A stretch of 64,000 bases of DNA from Harmothoe impar (GCA_947462335.1 OX381707.1:66668816-66732815); one strand, 5' to 3'. Numbered from the stretch's first letter, positions 1 through 12,638 are shown. The notes: generated by a model from the sequence alone, not told the origin. Program-made: numbers and translations.

Positions 1-1173
1 TGCTTAGGTGATTATATTGTAGAGTATATGTGATGTGATAGTCATTGATAGTTCCCATTATTTGAGTACTTTTAATGTTGTAGAATAAATAATAAGGTGG
101 TGTAGCTTCCGTGCTTGTTCATGATACCGTTAAAATGGGGTGGACAATATTTCACGTGTGAGTTTTATTGGACGGATGTTCTGGCATAGTAAATAAGATG
201 AGACGAAGACAAGATAAACTTATGTTATATACTGTATATCATATTATATGGTCAATATTCAAACTTATATCTTGTGCGTGACCCTAAAATATGGTAGGCC
301 GTATTAACCATACGTTGAATCATTGACTATATACCGGTACCATGAATACCATTGCATTTAATCTAATTGTGATGTTATCAATGAAATACTGGTTTCCCCA
401 GTGGTTGATACTGTGTATAGGTTGCAGACATCATTTACAAATCTGGTCAGTAGCTTGGCTATAGTCATTTCTTGCTATGGAAATACATATATATGTAAAT
501 ATTGTGTACATAGGCGTTAGGATAGACAGAGGAGTGGGAATGTGATCTAAGCAGATGACAGATATGCTCTACGGAAAGTTTTTTGTACAAAGATAAAGAT
601 GACAGTAATAGATATTAAGAAGAAGAAATGTGTAAATTTATTAAAGGAGAGATATGTTCTTGTGAATGACTGCTAAGAATTTGCAGTAAAACGTTGCTTG
701 TGAAATTCTATTGGTATTATTTATGTCAGCGTTCCGTGTCTCAAGAGTTTCCAAGAACAGTTAATTGACACTGTGATCTATGTTGTACTAATTTAATCAG
801 GTGAGAGAGTAAAATAATCCATATCAATTTGTTTGGATTAAAGCGCAAGTATTAGTGTAAGTTGGAAATGCATTTTAACTACAATTTCAGAGGCCTGTTT
901 ATGATTGATTGGTCGGTATAAAATAGAGAAAGCGATTGTGTCCTGGGCGGATAGGTTACCCAGCAAGGAAAGGACAGAAAAGGTTTCCTCCATAGTGATA
1001 GCTAGCGTGTGACCAATGGTGGTTTTAACAAGTCTTTTCTCAAGCAGAAGAATAATTCACTGCTTTCTCTGTGTGTGTATATACTTGTACGACGATGCTT
1101 AGCGTCCCGTCCAACCAGATCCCTGCAAAGCTGAGGCGGCATTGGCATAATGCGTGATCCCGGTCCCAGGATC
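1..1173. other. no gene seen
   Basis: AT-rich non-coding sequence with no long open frame, no recognised domain and no clear repeat structure. Confidence 0.6.
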
Positions 1174-1420
1174 GTTAAAGCTTGACCGTCATGGTTGAAG
1201 TGAGGCCAAAAGCACTTTTGGATATAGTTCAGTTTTCATTCACAAGAGGGCTCTTAAGGGCTGAGAGCTCAGCTCTTACAGGCACAATATAGGGTGAATA
1301 TGTTGTATCTGGACAATGCTCATGGTCCCCTGTCCAAACACTGCTGCCCTCTGGTGGAACTGTTATTTTAGGCCATGTATGGAAAATGCTGAACTTATTC
1401 CTTGACGGCCCAGCTTTAAT
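1174..1420. repeat. 247-bp dispersed repeat, copy 1 (empty MITE site)
   Basis: This block is almost identical to the one at 63,624-63,980. It begins GTTAAAGCTTGACCGTCA and ends in TTGACGGCCCAGCTTTAA, an imperfect short inverted repeat, so it may itself be a small DNA-transposon derivative. This copy lacks the 108-bp insertion found in the other and so preserves the pre-insertion sequence. Confidence 0.8.
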
Positions 1421-3090
1421 ATCACGGTACATATCTGCACATGTACTAACGTAATAATGAGTGGAGTTTGAGTCGATAGATCGACCTAATGGTCTAAAGT
1501 ATATAATAAGGTCAGTGCTTGATAAAGAGTGCCATGAATAGACGTTGAACTTAGGTGTACATGCTTATCTACTGAAATCATTATCCTCTGTTATTTTTGA
1601 GGTTGTGTTACCCGCGCTATATAATACATTGTATAGCTATCGAGCAACACGATTACTGTGTATCTCTACTGGCATCCAATGTATATCTTATGTTTGGGTA
1701 TTGCTGGCAATAAGTACACGATATTTAAAATGCCTTATTCTCACAATAGCTCATGTGCGTCAAGTAAATTGCAATATTATCTTTTGGTGACAATACTATG
1801 AGTGAACATGCTCTGAATCTGATCTGAGATATAGATCACTAAAACAGACACTTGATATTGGTGTCCGTGTTTTATGTGTACATTTTGTCTCATTTCATAA
1901 GAACTAAATTGTTTTCTGCGGATACATATTCAAATATGAGAGATAATGCTAAGACACTGGTTGTAACACATGGTCACTAACTGACACAAAATCCCTAATA
2001 GTATCCAAAAATGTATGTTTTTAAACCCTAGAAAAATATTAATGTAGGTCTTTAAACCCCAGAAAAAAAAAGAATTTCTAATTACATTTTAGACTGATGT
2101 CACTGGTGTGTAAATTCACTTGCCGTGTGGATTGTATACTTACAAACATTTTCTATGAGCTTTGACTTCAATAACATGTGTGGAATAAATTAGAGCTATA
2201 CAAACTTGTACAAAATACATTGACCTTACAATAGTCTCCTGGTGAACCTGATCTCTTGTTCCGCGACCAATATGCATTATCTTGGTGCACAATAAAACTT
2301 GTCATTTGTGTGCAGTAAAACAAAAATGTGTTTGCTTATATTTCGTTTAAGGTGGGTCGCTACCCTTTGATCAAAGTTAACAGAATCTCTCTATTTTTTT
2401 TTTCTACATGCAGTCTAAATCATGTAGAATCATGTATAAAACAGCATAGATCATTTGCTAACATATGAAAGTGATTTTGATAGGGGGTACCGGGCATATT
2501 TTTAGGTTTTTTTGGCCTTTGAAGTTAAAAAATATAGCAAAATCGGTCTATATATCACATTTAAATCTAAAAATAAAGTGTAAAATGGCTAGAATCAGGG
2601 TAGAAAATGGCTACAATTTATACCCTTGGTTATTTTAAGTAACTTCATGAGATCTATATCATTCTAGATAATGATTTAATGGTAAATAATTTCAATGTTC
2701 AAACTTTTGATAAAAATAGCAAATATCATTGGCTACAAATACATCAAGTATTCAAAGTTCAATAAAACGCTCAATTTTGCTCAAAATACCCCACTTTTTA
2801 AACATGGCTTATTCAGCATGTATATGTATCAGAGTATGTAATATTAGCTCATTCTGATACATTTAAGCTATGTGTGCAGGTACCTGCGCAGTGTGTTCAT
2901 ATTCAAGAGGTAGCGATACACCTTAAAGCATATAGAAAGAATTAGAATATATTACTTAAGGGAAAATAAACTTCGTGACATTTAATTGCAGAAATATTAT
3001 AGTGTCAAACTGGACCAAAACATAAGTATTGAATAGAGGGTTGTTTGACATATTGATGAAATGGATGGGAAAAAAAGGCAAGGGCATGAC
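1421..3090. other. no gene seen
   Basis: AT-rich sequence with short A and T runs. Open frames here are short and have no recognisable content. Confidence 0.55.
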
Positions 3091-3094
3091 GATT

Positions 3095-4485
3095 GTGCAC
3101 ACACACATCCCTGAGAACATTACAAAGAGCATCGTCTTAGGTAACATGCCCATTATAACGGTCACATGGACGTGAGGTGTAGCGCAGAAAGCAGCAGGTC
3201 ACATTCAAGTATTTAATGTTTCATTTGTGATTAAGGATTTAATTATAAATACACAAAGCCCCTATTCTTACACCTCTGGCCATGTAGTCCTCTGAAGAGC
3301 CAAGAGAAAGTGGAGGTCGTGGTTCAATATGTACACTAGATGGCACTCAAGTCGCGCAGCTTGCTACATGTATGCCCATCAACCTGTGCCTGGCCTCCAT
3401 AGGCTCTAGGACATAATTCACCAACCACATACAGCCGACAGTGAAGATGTCCAACAGACCAGTTTGTAACAATACCACTGGAGTCCCTACTAGAGGTGAT
3501 ATAAATAGGAATGAATGCAGGTACATCCACGCACACAGCCCTGAGAACGTTACAAAGAGCATCGTCTGAGGCAACATGCCCATTATAATGGTCACATGGA
3601 TGTGAGGTGTAAAGCAGAAAGCAGCAGGTCACATTTATCATTTCATGCATAGAAATGACACCAGTCTCCTGTGGCACAAGACTTAAAGAGGAGTGAGCTA
3701 TGATTACAGTTGAGACAGATTATAATTATCTTACTCTTCTTACTGTAACCATTACTAGATACAATGTGCCCTCCAGGCATTAAACTACCTAACAATCAAT
3801 CAATGAGGATAATTATAATAGTCAGAATTTCAGACAAGCACATGAAGATAGTGCACGGAATATAGAATATAAACAGAATATAAGTATTGAATAGAGGGTT
3901 GTTTGACAAATTGACAAAATGAAAGGAAAAAGTCAAATGCATGAAGACCGTGCACCCACACATCCCTGAGAACATTACAAAGAGCATCGTCTGAGGTAAC
4001 ATGCCCATTATAACGGTCACATGGACGTGAGGTGTAAAGCAGAAAGCAGCATGCCACAATAATGTTTCATTTATGATTAACGATTAAATAATGAAAATGT
4101 CCTATGCCGATTTAAGAAATGCCCATGCATGCCCCATGTCACTTGGGAATATGTCCCATGTCGATTTTTAGAAAATGCCATGTAGCCATGTCGAATTCAG
4201 TGGTTCAGATCCATAACTTAAGTCGATCTACTCAATATTTGGGTAAATTTCCAAGTTCACTATAAACATAAATGGGCTATGTTACCTTACCCTTCTTACT
4301 GTGGAAATACTTCTGTAAAATCTACTAGAAAGTTAAAGGTAGTCAGGAATGCAGACAAGCGCATGAAGATTGTGCACCTACACATCCCTGAGAACGTTAC
4401 AAAGAGCATAGTGTGAAGTAACATGCCCATTATAACGGTCACATGGACGTGAGATGTAACGCAGAAAGCAGCATGTCACATTCAA
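3095..4485. repeat. four copies of a ~115-bp repeat spaced ~430 bp apart
   Basis: A unit that includes ATCCCTGAGAAC, ACAAAGAGCAT, ACATGCCCATTATAA and GGTCACATGGA, and ends near GCAGAAAGCAGCA, recurs at about 3,095-3,210, 3,525-3,640, 3,945-4,055 and 4,370-4,480. The parallel open frames on the minus strand in this area come from the repeat and carry no recognised protein domain. The regular spacing suggests a degenerate tandem array with a period of about 430 bp. Confidence 0.8.
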
Positions 4486-4489
4486 CCAT

Positions 4490-6740
4490 CCAACGTTTGA
4501 TTTATACAAAAAGTCCTGGTCCCAGTGCCTGTCGCAAAAAATAGCTGATGCCAATAATATCTAAGGTATACACAGTCTCATATAACTGGATATAGGTATA
4601 CATGGTAAGGATGAATCTGAAAGCTCAGAAAACATTAATGAAAAAGACACAAAAAAGGTATTTCAATGATACTCTTTTATTATCCACAAATCACCTCAAA
4701 CCGTGGAGGGTGTCCCTTAAGTTGTCACCAGGCAGTGGACTTTCTCACTGTGAGTGTCCATGAGATTCTGAGCAGATTATTTGTGGCAGTTTCAAGATGA
4801 TCGCACAGACCGATGCATGCCTGAAATTAATATCAATAATAGTTAGGTACATCGGTGATCAATGTATGGAGTAGGTTGAAGCTATAGGAATATGATGGAT
4901 TTAACCTTGACCATTTGTACATATGGTAAGGACATTGTCAATTGCCGTTATCAATTGCATATTGTACGCAGGCAACGAAATGTGAAATATAGAGTTACTT
5001 TTAATATAAAGTTAACATCTCGTTAATCGGATGGAATTAGTGATAAATAACTGCCTTGGTGTAGAGGCCATTTAACCTTCATATCCGGGCCATGTATGAT
5101 ACATGTAATCACTATTGTTGGAGAAGCAGGTTTCAGCTGTGACAGGCTGATCATTCTAAATAGCTTCACTGCATTAAAAGACGATACGATTTAATTGATA
5201 CAAAATGCTCCCAATTTTGGTACCAATACGGATTTGGCGCACCATCAAGTTCCTTATCACTGAAACATATTACAAGCGAGAACAGCCAATTCCCTACCCG
5301 TCAATAAATAAATTAAATACAAAAGAAAATATCACGCCTTGGTGATGAGAAACCAATTTAAATATTGAGTAAACCCAAACTATATCCAGTCGGTCTAGAT
5401 ACTAGCTTTATCTTATAACCTTTAAAAAGATAAAAAATTACCAACCTTCACAATCAACTGAGGGGATCCTCCTCCATTGTCTCGGGTACAACATACTCTA
5501 GCTGTGATGAAGCCCTCCAGGGCCTTCTCCAGGAGCTGACAAGGTACTCTACACGACTACTTCAGGTACTGATGACCACTGTAGTCACCTCACACCCTAT
5601 ATATACCCCTCCCCAGATAATGAAACCCCCATATAGGTGACCAGACATGACGTGCAGCATAGAGGTGTGAGGGTGATGTGTGTGCTATAGGTGAGGAGAC
5701 ATGCTAATTTGTATGGGGATACTGGAGGAGGGGAGGTGGCATGGACACTACCATGGGGGCAGTCATTGTAGTCACCCTCGGCATTAGGTTTTTCGGAGGC
5801 TGCCCTAAGACGACTATATGAGGGTGATGTATACGCCACATGTCACTGCATATGTCACTTTATAATTGTCCATATGTGACATGAACTGGAGACCTCAGTG
5901 TATTGTACACTAAGGTCCCTTTTCGCAGATTGTGTCACATATGGTCATTTTTTTCTGACTAATATTTCTTGCCTGAAAGATGCTATTCAATGGATACGGG
6001 ACCCTGAGATCCGCTCCTGGTTGGATGGACATGTCTGATATGTCTATTTTTAAAATTAAAATAAAGAAAGAAATTGAAACTTTATGATGATCTCGATGCA
6101 CTTGGGATTGCTGACATAGGTGGCCTATATATATGTTCGTATACGTATATGTTGATGTACATGGATATATATGTTGTCTTGGGGAAATGGACTGACAGTG
6201 TACCTGGCCCCTTTATTGGACAGGACTGACCAGAAACAGTATTTTGACAAATTTCTTGGATTAACCAAAACTCCATGGGGTGGTGGGGGTGGTGGAGAGG
6301 GGGGGGGGGGGTCCGGGCCAATTGTCTGACTCTACTGCCACTAGCCTCTCATCTCTCCTGTCATACCAACTACGTTTGAACTAATAAAACAGTGATAAAA
6401 TTATTATTTGTAATTATTTCTTTTTCCGATTTTTTTTTCTCATGCAATTTTCTTCCGATTGGTATACAACATGTATATATTTACCCTAGTGAGATCTATA
6501 TCATAATACCACAAGTCTACTGCCCCCCCCCCCCCGTCCCCCCCCCCCCCCCGACTATGTTTCAGACTGCCGGGCGTTTCAGCTCTCGGGCGTTTTTAGC
6601 TTTGCACGGCACTGCCCGGACTGGGGTGACGTGACTGTACCACACGAAATGTATACTTGCATGTATATCCGGGTGGCTATTGCCTTTTAAACTTTAATAG
6701 CGAGATAGTATTACTCTACGGAGCTACAAATGATCTAGAT
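4490..6740. other. no gene seen
   Basis: Non-coding sequence with long G and C runs near 6,300 and 6,520-6,555. No protein homology is recognisable. Confidence 0.5.
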
Positions 6741-7159
6741 TGAATAGGTAATTACCCGAGTAACTTACCTGGGTATGTTATGAAGGGGAATATAGGTTCT
6801 AACGAAGCCTGTAGCACTCCTGGGGTGCTAAGGGAGATGAGGGAGAAGACACGTGACCGGAAGGGCAGTTATGGAGCAGAACATCTAAAGGGAAAATTGC
6901 AGTTGATGCCCATGTCAGGGATAGGTAATTAATCCCCCCTAGTGAATTACTATTTCTTATTTTTCGGGAATACTATTCCTCCCATTCTCAAAATTTTCAT
7001 TTATCAATCCCCAATAGAATGTTATTCTATAAAGTTGCTTTAGAGGAAAGGTGGGAGGGCCCTCATCTCCCTTAGCACCCCAGGAGTGCTACAGGCTTCG
7101 TTAGAACCTATATTCCCCTTCATAACATACCCAGGTAAGTTACTCGGGTAATTACCTAT
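6741..7159. mobile_element. miniature DIRS-related element with ~100-bp inverted ends
   Basis: The left arm at 6,741-6,835 and the right arm at about 7,062-7,159 are nearly perfect inverted copies containing TAGGTAATTACC and GCACTCCTGGGGTGC. Inside the left arm, GGTTCTAAC and then GAGGGAGAAGACACGTGACC and GGAAGGGCAG match the end and sub-terminal sequence of the full DIRS element at about 12,629-12,693 (reverse strand). I read this as an internally deleted non-autonomous relative of the neighbouring element. It has no coding capacity. Its right arm runs directly into the DIRS terminal repeat. Confidence 0.7.
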
Positions 7160-7211
7160 TCTAACTCAGCAAGCAGCACCACCTGGTGTGCTGGCGGTAA
7201 ACGAGGGAGAA
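7159..7211. repeat. DIRS left terminal inverted repeat
   Basis: Starts TTCTAACTCAGCAAGCAGC and pairs with 12,639-12,691 in inverted orientation with one visible mismatch. It lies downstream of the recombinase gene. Confidence 0.85.
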
Positions 7212-7802
7212 CCTTTGGAGCCCATTAACTCATTATTTTCCCACATTCGTTACTTAAAGTGGCATGGTCCGATGATAAGGGCTCAAAATCGATTTTGTTA
7301 AAAATGAACAAAAATGTTCAATATGGCCATACTACATCTCCTACCTATTTTATTCAACATTATTCCCCATAATTTAGCTTAGAATTCAGTCAATTGTCCG
7401 TTTTATGCTCAATTTAAGACTTTTGGAGTGCACGCTATAATTCCCCCATTGACGATACACTGTAAAATGCTGTACCTCGGCCATGTTGGACCCTCTAAAT
7501 GGGCTCCTATTGGCTATAGATGACATTGTAGTATTCCCTATCCTCCAAATATGATATTGTACTAACATTTGGAACACATTTAGGTAGGATTAAAAATTTT
7601 GAAAAAATCGGACCATGTCACTTTAACAAGAGACTAAAACGGCAGTTTTAAGTCAACAATTTTTATTATTAAGTAACAGCAGCTGTGTAACAATTCAACA
7701 ACCAGCTATAACAGTAGCCTACATTTCGGCTCTCTTCAACTTCAAAACGTGGAAAAACCAAATTATGATAACAGACTGTTCCAGACAGCAAAATTAAATC
7801 AA

Positions 7803-9005
7803 TCACTTTGTAGCATTGTCCAACAATACCCTTCCCAAGTCTTTGGAGGGTTCCACTTCTAGTGGTTTTTGGTAGTGGCGTGCCATGGTGGCCATATTTC
7901 GCCAAGACCCATACTTTAACAGCACATCCGTGTTTACACCCAGTTTGGTGCCTGCCGACACCCCTGCCCCCCTCAGTGAATGTGGTCCATATTTCTTCAC
8001 ATTTACACCACTGACTCGGAGAACATGAGTGATCCATCTAGAGATGGTATCCTTCGAAACACCTTTGTGCTTCTTCACAAATGACACAAACAATTTGCTG
8101 CCTATCCGAATATCTTTTGTTCTAGACAAATATTCTCTCAAAGTCCTGATCACACACAGCTTACTAACTTCGTTATAAGGGTATAACTTCAACTCCAGTA
8201 GTTTTTCCCCTATCTTCGCGGTTTTCATGGGTTTTGTGAGTACAAACCCCACTGACCCATCATCATATTCAGTAATCCTATTAATGTCCAAAGCTAAAGC
8301 CACCTGGCTTCTCTGGCCTGTCACTAACAAGATCAACAACAACAACTTAAATCCTAAATATTTCAGCGACAGCTTGGCGTTTCTACCCCACAGTTTGATG
8401 GTCTTAAGGACCATTCTAACATCCCAAAATTGGGTGTATTTAGGCTCAGGTGGCTTCCTCAAGTAGGCTGCTTTTGCTGCCCTGGCCACCCAGTAGTTGC
8501 TGCCCATGGTCGCTACCCCATTGACTTTAGGCAATAACACCGACAGTGCACATCTCGCTGTATTTATGGAACCATATGCATAACCTTTATCTGACAGAAT
8601 CCGTAGAAAATCACACACATCCATTTCTGACCCTTGAAGCATGTCAATCTTACGTCTAGCACAGTATTCAGCCCACTTATTCAAATAGAAGTTATAAGGC
8701 TTTTTGGTGGGTCCTTTCCAACTCTCAAAAATAAACTTCGGTTTCTTTGCGTTACATTTTCCTTCAGCCACCATCTTATCCTCTAAATAAGAAAAATAAT
8801 CAACTGTAGCCCTTTTGGGTATCGGGCCCTCATCTCCTCGTTCATGAGGACATTGTTCCTTTTCCTTCCTATGGTCACTCTTCGGGTAGCCATGGCGTTC
8901 GCCCTTGTCCACCAGACCCCTGTCGGCCAGTGTGGGGCAACCACAATTGCGTTTCGGGGTTGGTCTGTCTCGATCTTGCGTAGCACTCGGGGCAGAATTC
9001 TGCAA
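7803..9005 (-). CDS. DIRS tyrosine recombinase
   Basis: This 400-residue open frame encodes the enzyme that integrates the circular DNA copy of the element. The N-terminal ~70 residues are hydrophilic. An SAM-like core-binding region follows (about 90-190), then the catalytic domain. Visible catalytic residues are the first Arg in TGQRSQVAL (around 233), the HxxR box in PHSLRGAGVSAG (around 345) and the nucleophile Tyr in ARHYQKPL near the C-terminus, matching the R-H-R-Y signature. The frame begins inside the end of the RT frame, overlapping it by about 220 nt, as is common in DIRS elements. How translation initiates is not evident. It is intact, unlike the upstream genes. Confidence 0.9.
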   Translation of the reverse strand: MQNSAPSATQDRDRPTPKRNCGCPTLADRGLVDKGERHGYPKSDHRKEKEQCPHERGDEGPIPKRATVDYFSYLEDKMVAEGKCNAKKPKFIFESWKGPTKKPYNFYLNKWAEYCARRKIDMLQGSEMDVCDFLRILSDKGYAYGSINTARCALSVLLPKVNGVATMGSNYWVARAAKAAYLRKPPEPKYTQFWDVRMVLKTIKLWGRNAKLSLKYLGFKLLLLILLVTGQRSQVALALDINRITEYDDGSVGFVLTKPMKTAKIGEKLLELKLYPYNEVSKLCVIRTLREYLSRTKDIRIGSKLFVSFVKKHKGVSKDTISRWITHVLRVSGVNVKKYGPHSLRGAGVSAGTKLGVNTDVLLKYGSWRNMATMARHYQKPLEVEPSKDLGRVLLDNATK

Positions 9006-10701
9006 GGTGGAAAAGCATATACAAATTTACCCTTCCATGAAGTAGTAAATGCGTCCACATGACAACAATAATGGTCAGGATACCTGGACATGTACAAAGG
9101 ACATTTGGCATTCAGCCTGGAGGCAAACAAATCTACCTCCGGTTCACCAAAAATTCTGCAGATCTTCTCGAATATTTTAGGGTTCAAGGACCATTCTAGA
9201 TGGTCTTGGAACTCTCTGGAAGCCCTGTCAGCCCTTGTATTTGCTATCCCCGGAATGAACGATGCTGATACCCAATTTTTATTGTTTTCAGCCCAATTCC
9301 AGATTTTCTTCGCTACTACATTACAAGGTTTGGATCTAACATCCCCACCTTTGTTTACATAGGTCTTAGCTGTGACATTATCAGTTTGAAGATGAATTTC
9401 CACACCTTTTGTTTTCACAAAACTCAACAGACCTAAATAGACTGCTTCCAACTCGAGTACATTTATGTGGTCTGGTTCTTCTTCCAACCATCGGCCACCT
9501 GTAGCTTCAGTGAGCGTCACAGCACCCCAGCCTTCTAGGCTGGCGTCTGTTTCCATACACACATCAGGTTCCCATCTTCTCACCACCCTTGCTTTTGCTT
9601 CAGCGTTCTCCAGCCACCATTCTATGTCTTGTTGTGCCTCCTTGGACAGTGACATAGTCTCTCTATAATTCCACCCAGATCTGACAAGTGCTGCATTTTT
9701 GTCCTTTTCAATCGACTTTACATGTGCCAAACCATATTCTACCGCAGGGACATATGCATTTAGTAACCCTACTAACTCCGACACTTCCTGGATGGTGGGG
9801 TATTGCTTTAGCAACACCTCCTCACCCATCTTGTCTAGCTTGGCCAGCTTGTCTCTGGGCAAATAGACAATCTGTTCTTCAGAATCTAACATGAACCCCA
9901 GGAATTTCATGATCGTGCTGGGTATAGGTGACGACTTTGTTGGGTGTATTACCAGTCCCACACTATCCAAAAGCTGTCCCAAAATCGCCACAGACTCCTC
10001 ACACCCCTTCTCAGTCCTATGTATGATAAAAATATCATCTATATACTGAAAACATTCTACACCCCTCTGTCTTGCCTCGGCAAACAGCGGGGTCAGGATT
10101 TTTGTGAAGAATCTGGGCGCACAGGACACACCATTGGGCAGTGCAGCATACTGGTACAATTCACCTTTCCATCTAAACCTTAGATACTTTCTATGTTTTG
10201 GGGTAATTTTGACTGAATAATAAGCGTCACGCAAATCCAACGAGGCCATGTAATACCCTGGGTCCATCAAGTCTAATGCAGTGTCCAAATTGTTCATTTT
10301 GAAGTGTCTATATTCAATACATTTGTTCAGAGAAGTCAAATCCAGTATCACCCTAACCTCCCCATCGGGTTTTGGTCTGGGAAAAATATTGGAAATCCAC
10401 TCCCCCTCACTATGTTCTGTCTTTTCAATGACCCCTTTTTGAACATTTTCTCAATTTGGACGTCAACTTTCTTCTCATTTTCTTTACTCATGTAATATTG
10501 AGAAGGGACAGATCTCTGTACCGGTACACACAACAATGGTAACTCTACACCTTCTACCTGATCCAATATCCAATTATCAGTCGTATACTTCCCCCATTCA
10601 TGTACAAAGTTACAAATTTGACCTGCTACAAAATTTTCTGGTTTATGTATTAAACAGTCAAAATCTATGGGAGTATTGAACGTACCCTCTGAACCTACCA
10701 C
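8783..10701 (-). pseudogene. DIRS reverse transcriptase-RNase H, one frameshift
   Basis: The main frame (10,351 to 8,783) holds RT motifs, including SLDLRDAYYSV and the catalytic YIDD box (QYIDDIFIIH). RNase H follows, with METDASLEGWGAV, LELEAVYLGL and LQTDNVTAKTYVN. A C-terminal segment (LFASRLNAKCPLYMSRYPD, YAFPPC, VVAPHWP) corresponds to the Dam-methyltransferase-like region of DIRS pol. The RT N-terminus lies in a second frame (10,701 to about 10,440). The two are offset by one base at a C-run/T-run (10,432-10,440 on the plus strand), which looks like a single-base deletion. The N-terminal frame has no ATG of its own near 10,701 and stays open back into the end of gag, so Gag-Pol frameshifting is possible. 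A sequencing or assembly error at the run cannot be excluded. Confidence 0.88.
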
Positions 10702-10709
10702 GCAACGAT

Positions 10710-12349
10710 CTACTTGCGCTGGTTGTTGTTGTTGTTGACGCCCCGACCTCTGCCTCCCCGATCTAGAGGACTGTGATGTGTCGTGTCGTTGGGATCTCGG
10801 TATCCTCCACGTCCCCCTCGGCCCCCTCGGCCCCCACGGCTCCCTCGGTCTCGAGGATCTTGGGGTACTTGAAAACCCCCTCGGTTTGCATGGGGAACAT
10901 TGTTGCTGTCATTGGAGTAGTACTGGTTCGCCGGGGGACCTCCTCGGCCCCTGCCTCTAGGTGCATTGCTGGCACCCCGTTGTACTCCTCTCCCACGGCC
11001 ACGTCCTCGGCCTCTCTCCGGACCCATCAGCTCGTTGACCAACTTGTCAGATTTCTTCGCCTCCTTCATTTTTTCTTCAACATCATCACCAAATAGGTTT
11101 TCTCCACTCACCTCAGCCTCTACTACTGTCCTGGCTACTCTATTATCCAAGTTTGGTCTCAGTGCCTGTCTCCTGCGTCTGGTCACTGATGTGTTAGCAT
11201 AAAAAGCCAACCTCAAAGCATCTAGCGTGTTGGCTCCAGCTTCAGCTAACTGGTGATCCCCCTTTCCTCTAGACACCATCAGTTCCAGCATCGGGAGCAC
11301 AGCCACAATCCCTGATAGAATGCACTGTTGGGATAACTGCAGTTCCTTATCAGCTCTCTTTGTTGCATACTCTACTCTATCTGACCGGTAGAACCCAGCG
11401 TCCATCTTGGGTGCTAACAAATGCTTCACATTCTTGGGGGGAGGATACTTGTCAGCCAACTCCTTTGCCTTTCCTAGGTCTTTAGACCCTTTAAAAAGTG
11501 TGGTCAGTAGCTTAGCCATACCTGGAGTCACCTTGTCGGATAGATTTTCAAACTCCGCTTCTTGTACTGCTGCTTGCGCTGCCGCAGCAAAAGGAGAGTC
11601 GTCCCACTCAGCAAATGGGTCAGGCTCCGGCTGTTCCCCTCCTGCTGCTTCAGCTGCGGGCGCCGCCGGGTTCTGGGTGGGGGCGGGGACGGGGACGGGG
11701 ACGGGTCTTGAGGTGCTGTAGCTGCGGCTTGAGCTGGGGGGGCCGTAGGCTCCTTGACAGCTGGTTCCTTCCTCGGCTTCTTTAGAGGCGGTGGCAGCGC
11801 CTCCTCTTGACCCATCTGTGACACAGAGTCAAACATAGATTCGTCATCACCTCCATTTAAGAAACTGTCAGCAAACTCACTGTTAGCTCCCCTAGCAACC
11901 GAACCTACGGCTGAAGGTGCTGGTGAAACTTGATGTGTCTGAGTCCTCCTCCTTGCTCGGATTTCACTAGGTGTCAACGCACGTGCTTGCGCGTCAACAT
12001 AGGCGTCACGCTCTCTCTCAAAGACCTCGTATTCCTGTTCCATCTCCTTTCTTCTTTCTTCCAACATTTTCTTATATTGTGCCAGTCTCTGACGCTCTCT
12101 AGTAAGGAACTCCTCATCCTCCAATGGGCCCCAATTCTCAGTGGTGACTTCCCAGTTTCGCCGACGCCTTCTGTCAGGGTCATATGCTCTGGTGTCAACC
12201 GGGTTGACAGCGTCCGCCTCTTGTGACACTTCGGCGGACACCAAAGATTGGACATCATCTCCATTCTCAGACTCTTGCTCTTTCTCTTCAGCTTCAACCT
12301 CATCCATAATGGAAGCACTATCATTGTCATTTTCCGCCATAGCTGACAT
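10710..12349 (-). pseudogene. DIRS gag-like ORF, one frameshift
   Basis: The ORF starts at the ATG at 12,349 (MSAMAEN). It encodes an acidic N-terminus, a charged coiled-coil-like stretch rich in Glu and Arg (about residues 75-120) and a proline-rich segment. The frame then shifts at a GC-rich run between about 11,640 and 11,705. The second part (11,531 to 10,710) has a helical central region and a C-terminal RGG/GRGRG array typical of nucleic-acid-binding Gag tails. This frame is also open upstream of its first Met, supporting a single indel. The stop overlaps the RT frame near an (AAC)n run, where a -1 shift would join Gag to Pol. Function is inferred from position and composition, since DIRS gag is poorly conserved. 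Confidence 0.75.
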
Positions 12350-12431
12350 TCAACAGAACTCGTCTTGTTGTGTTGTGTTTTAACGAACCGAGCAATGGCC
12401 GTCACACGTGTTTTACTCCAAGTCCGTAAAC

Positions 12432-12571
12432 CTGTAATAAAAGCAAACAAAACTGGTTAGCGCCGCTTTCCAGAAACGGATGATAGGTTTAATCCTAATC
12501 ATACGCGTTTTTTATCTCAAAATATTGTGAGTAAATCACTAATTTACCAAAGTTTTAGACGAAATACTCAC
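12432..12571 (-). other. probable spliceosomal intron in DIRS 5' leader
   Basis: On the minus strand GAG|GTGAGTATT forms a near-consensus donor at 12,571. A pyrimidine-rich TTTTGTTTGCTTTTATTACAG gives an acceptor ending at 12,432. The 140-bp interval lies between the right terminal repeat and the gag ATG. Spliceosomal introns have been described in DIRS-like elements, so this is plausible, but it rests on splice signals alone. Confidence 0.6.
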
Positions 12572-12638
12572 CTCGCTCTCTCCACAGCTGCCTTTGTGTT
12601 CAGATGTTCGCGGTTGACTGCCCTTCCGGTCACGTGTC

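Noticed and set aside
3336..4059. Parallel minus-strand ORFs with similar proteins
   Set aside because: They are open by chance across copies of the 115-bp repeat, in more than one frame.
8844..9062. Plus-strand ORFs opposite the DIRS RT and recombinase
   Set aside because: Antisense shadows of strongly recognisable minus-strand genes.
10773..11096. Plus-strand Pro/Ser-rich ORFs opposite gag
   Set aside because: Shadows of the RGG-coding repeat on the antisense strand.
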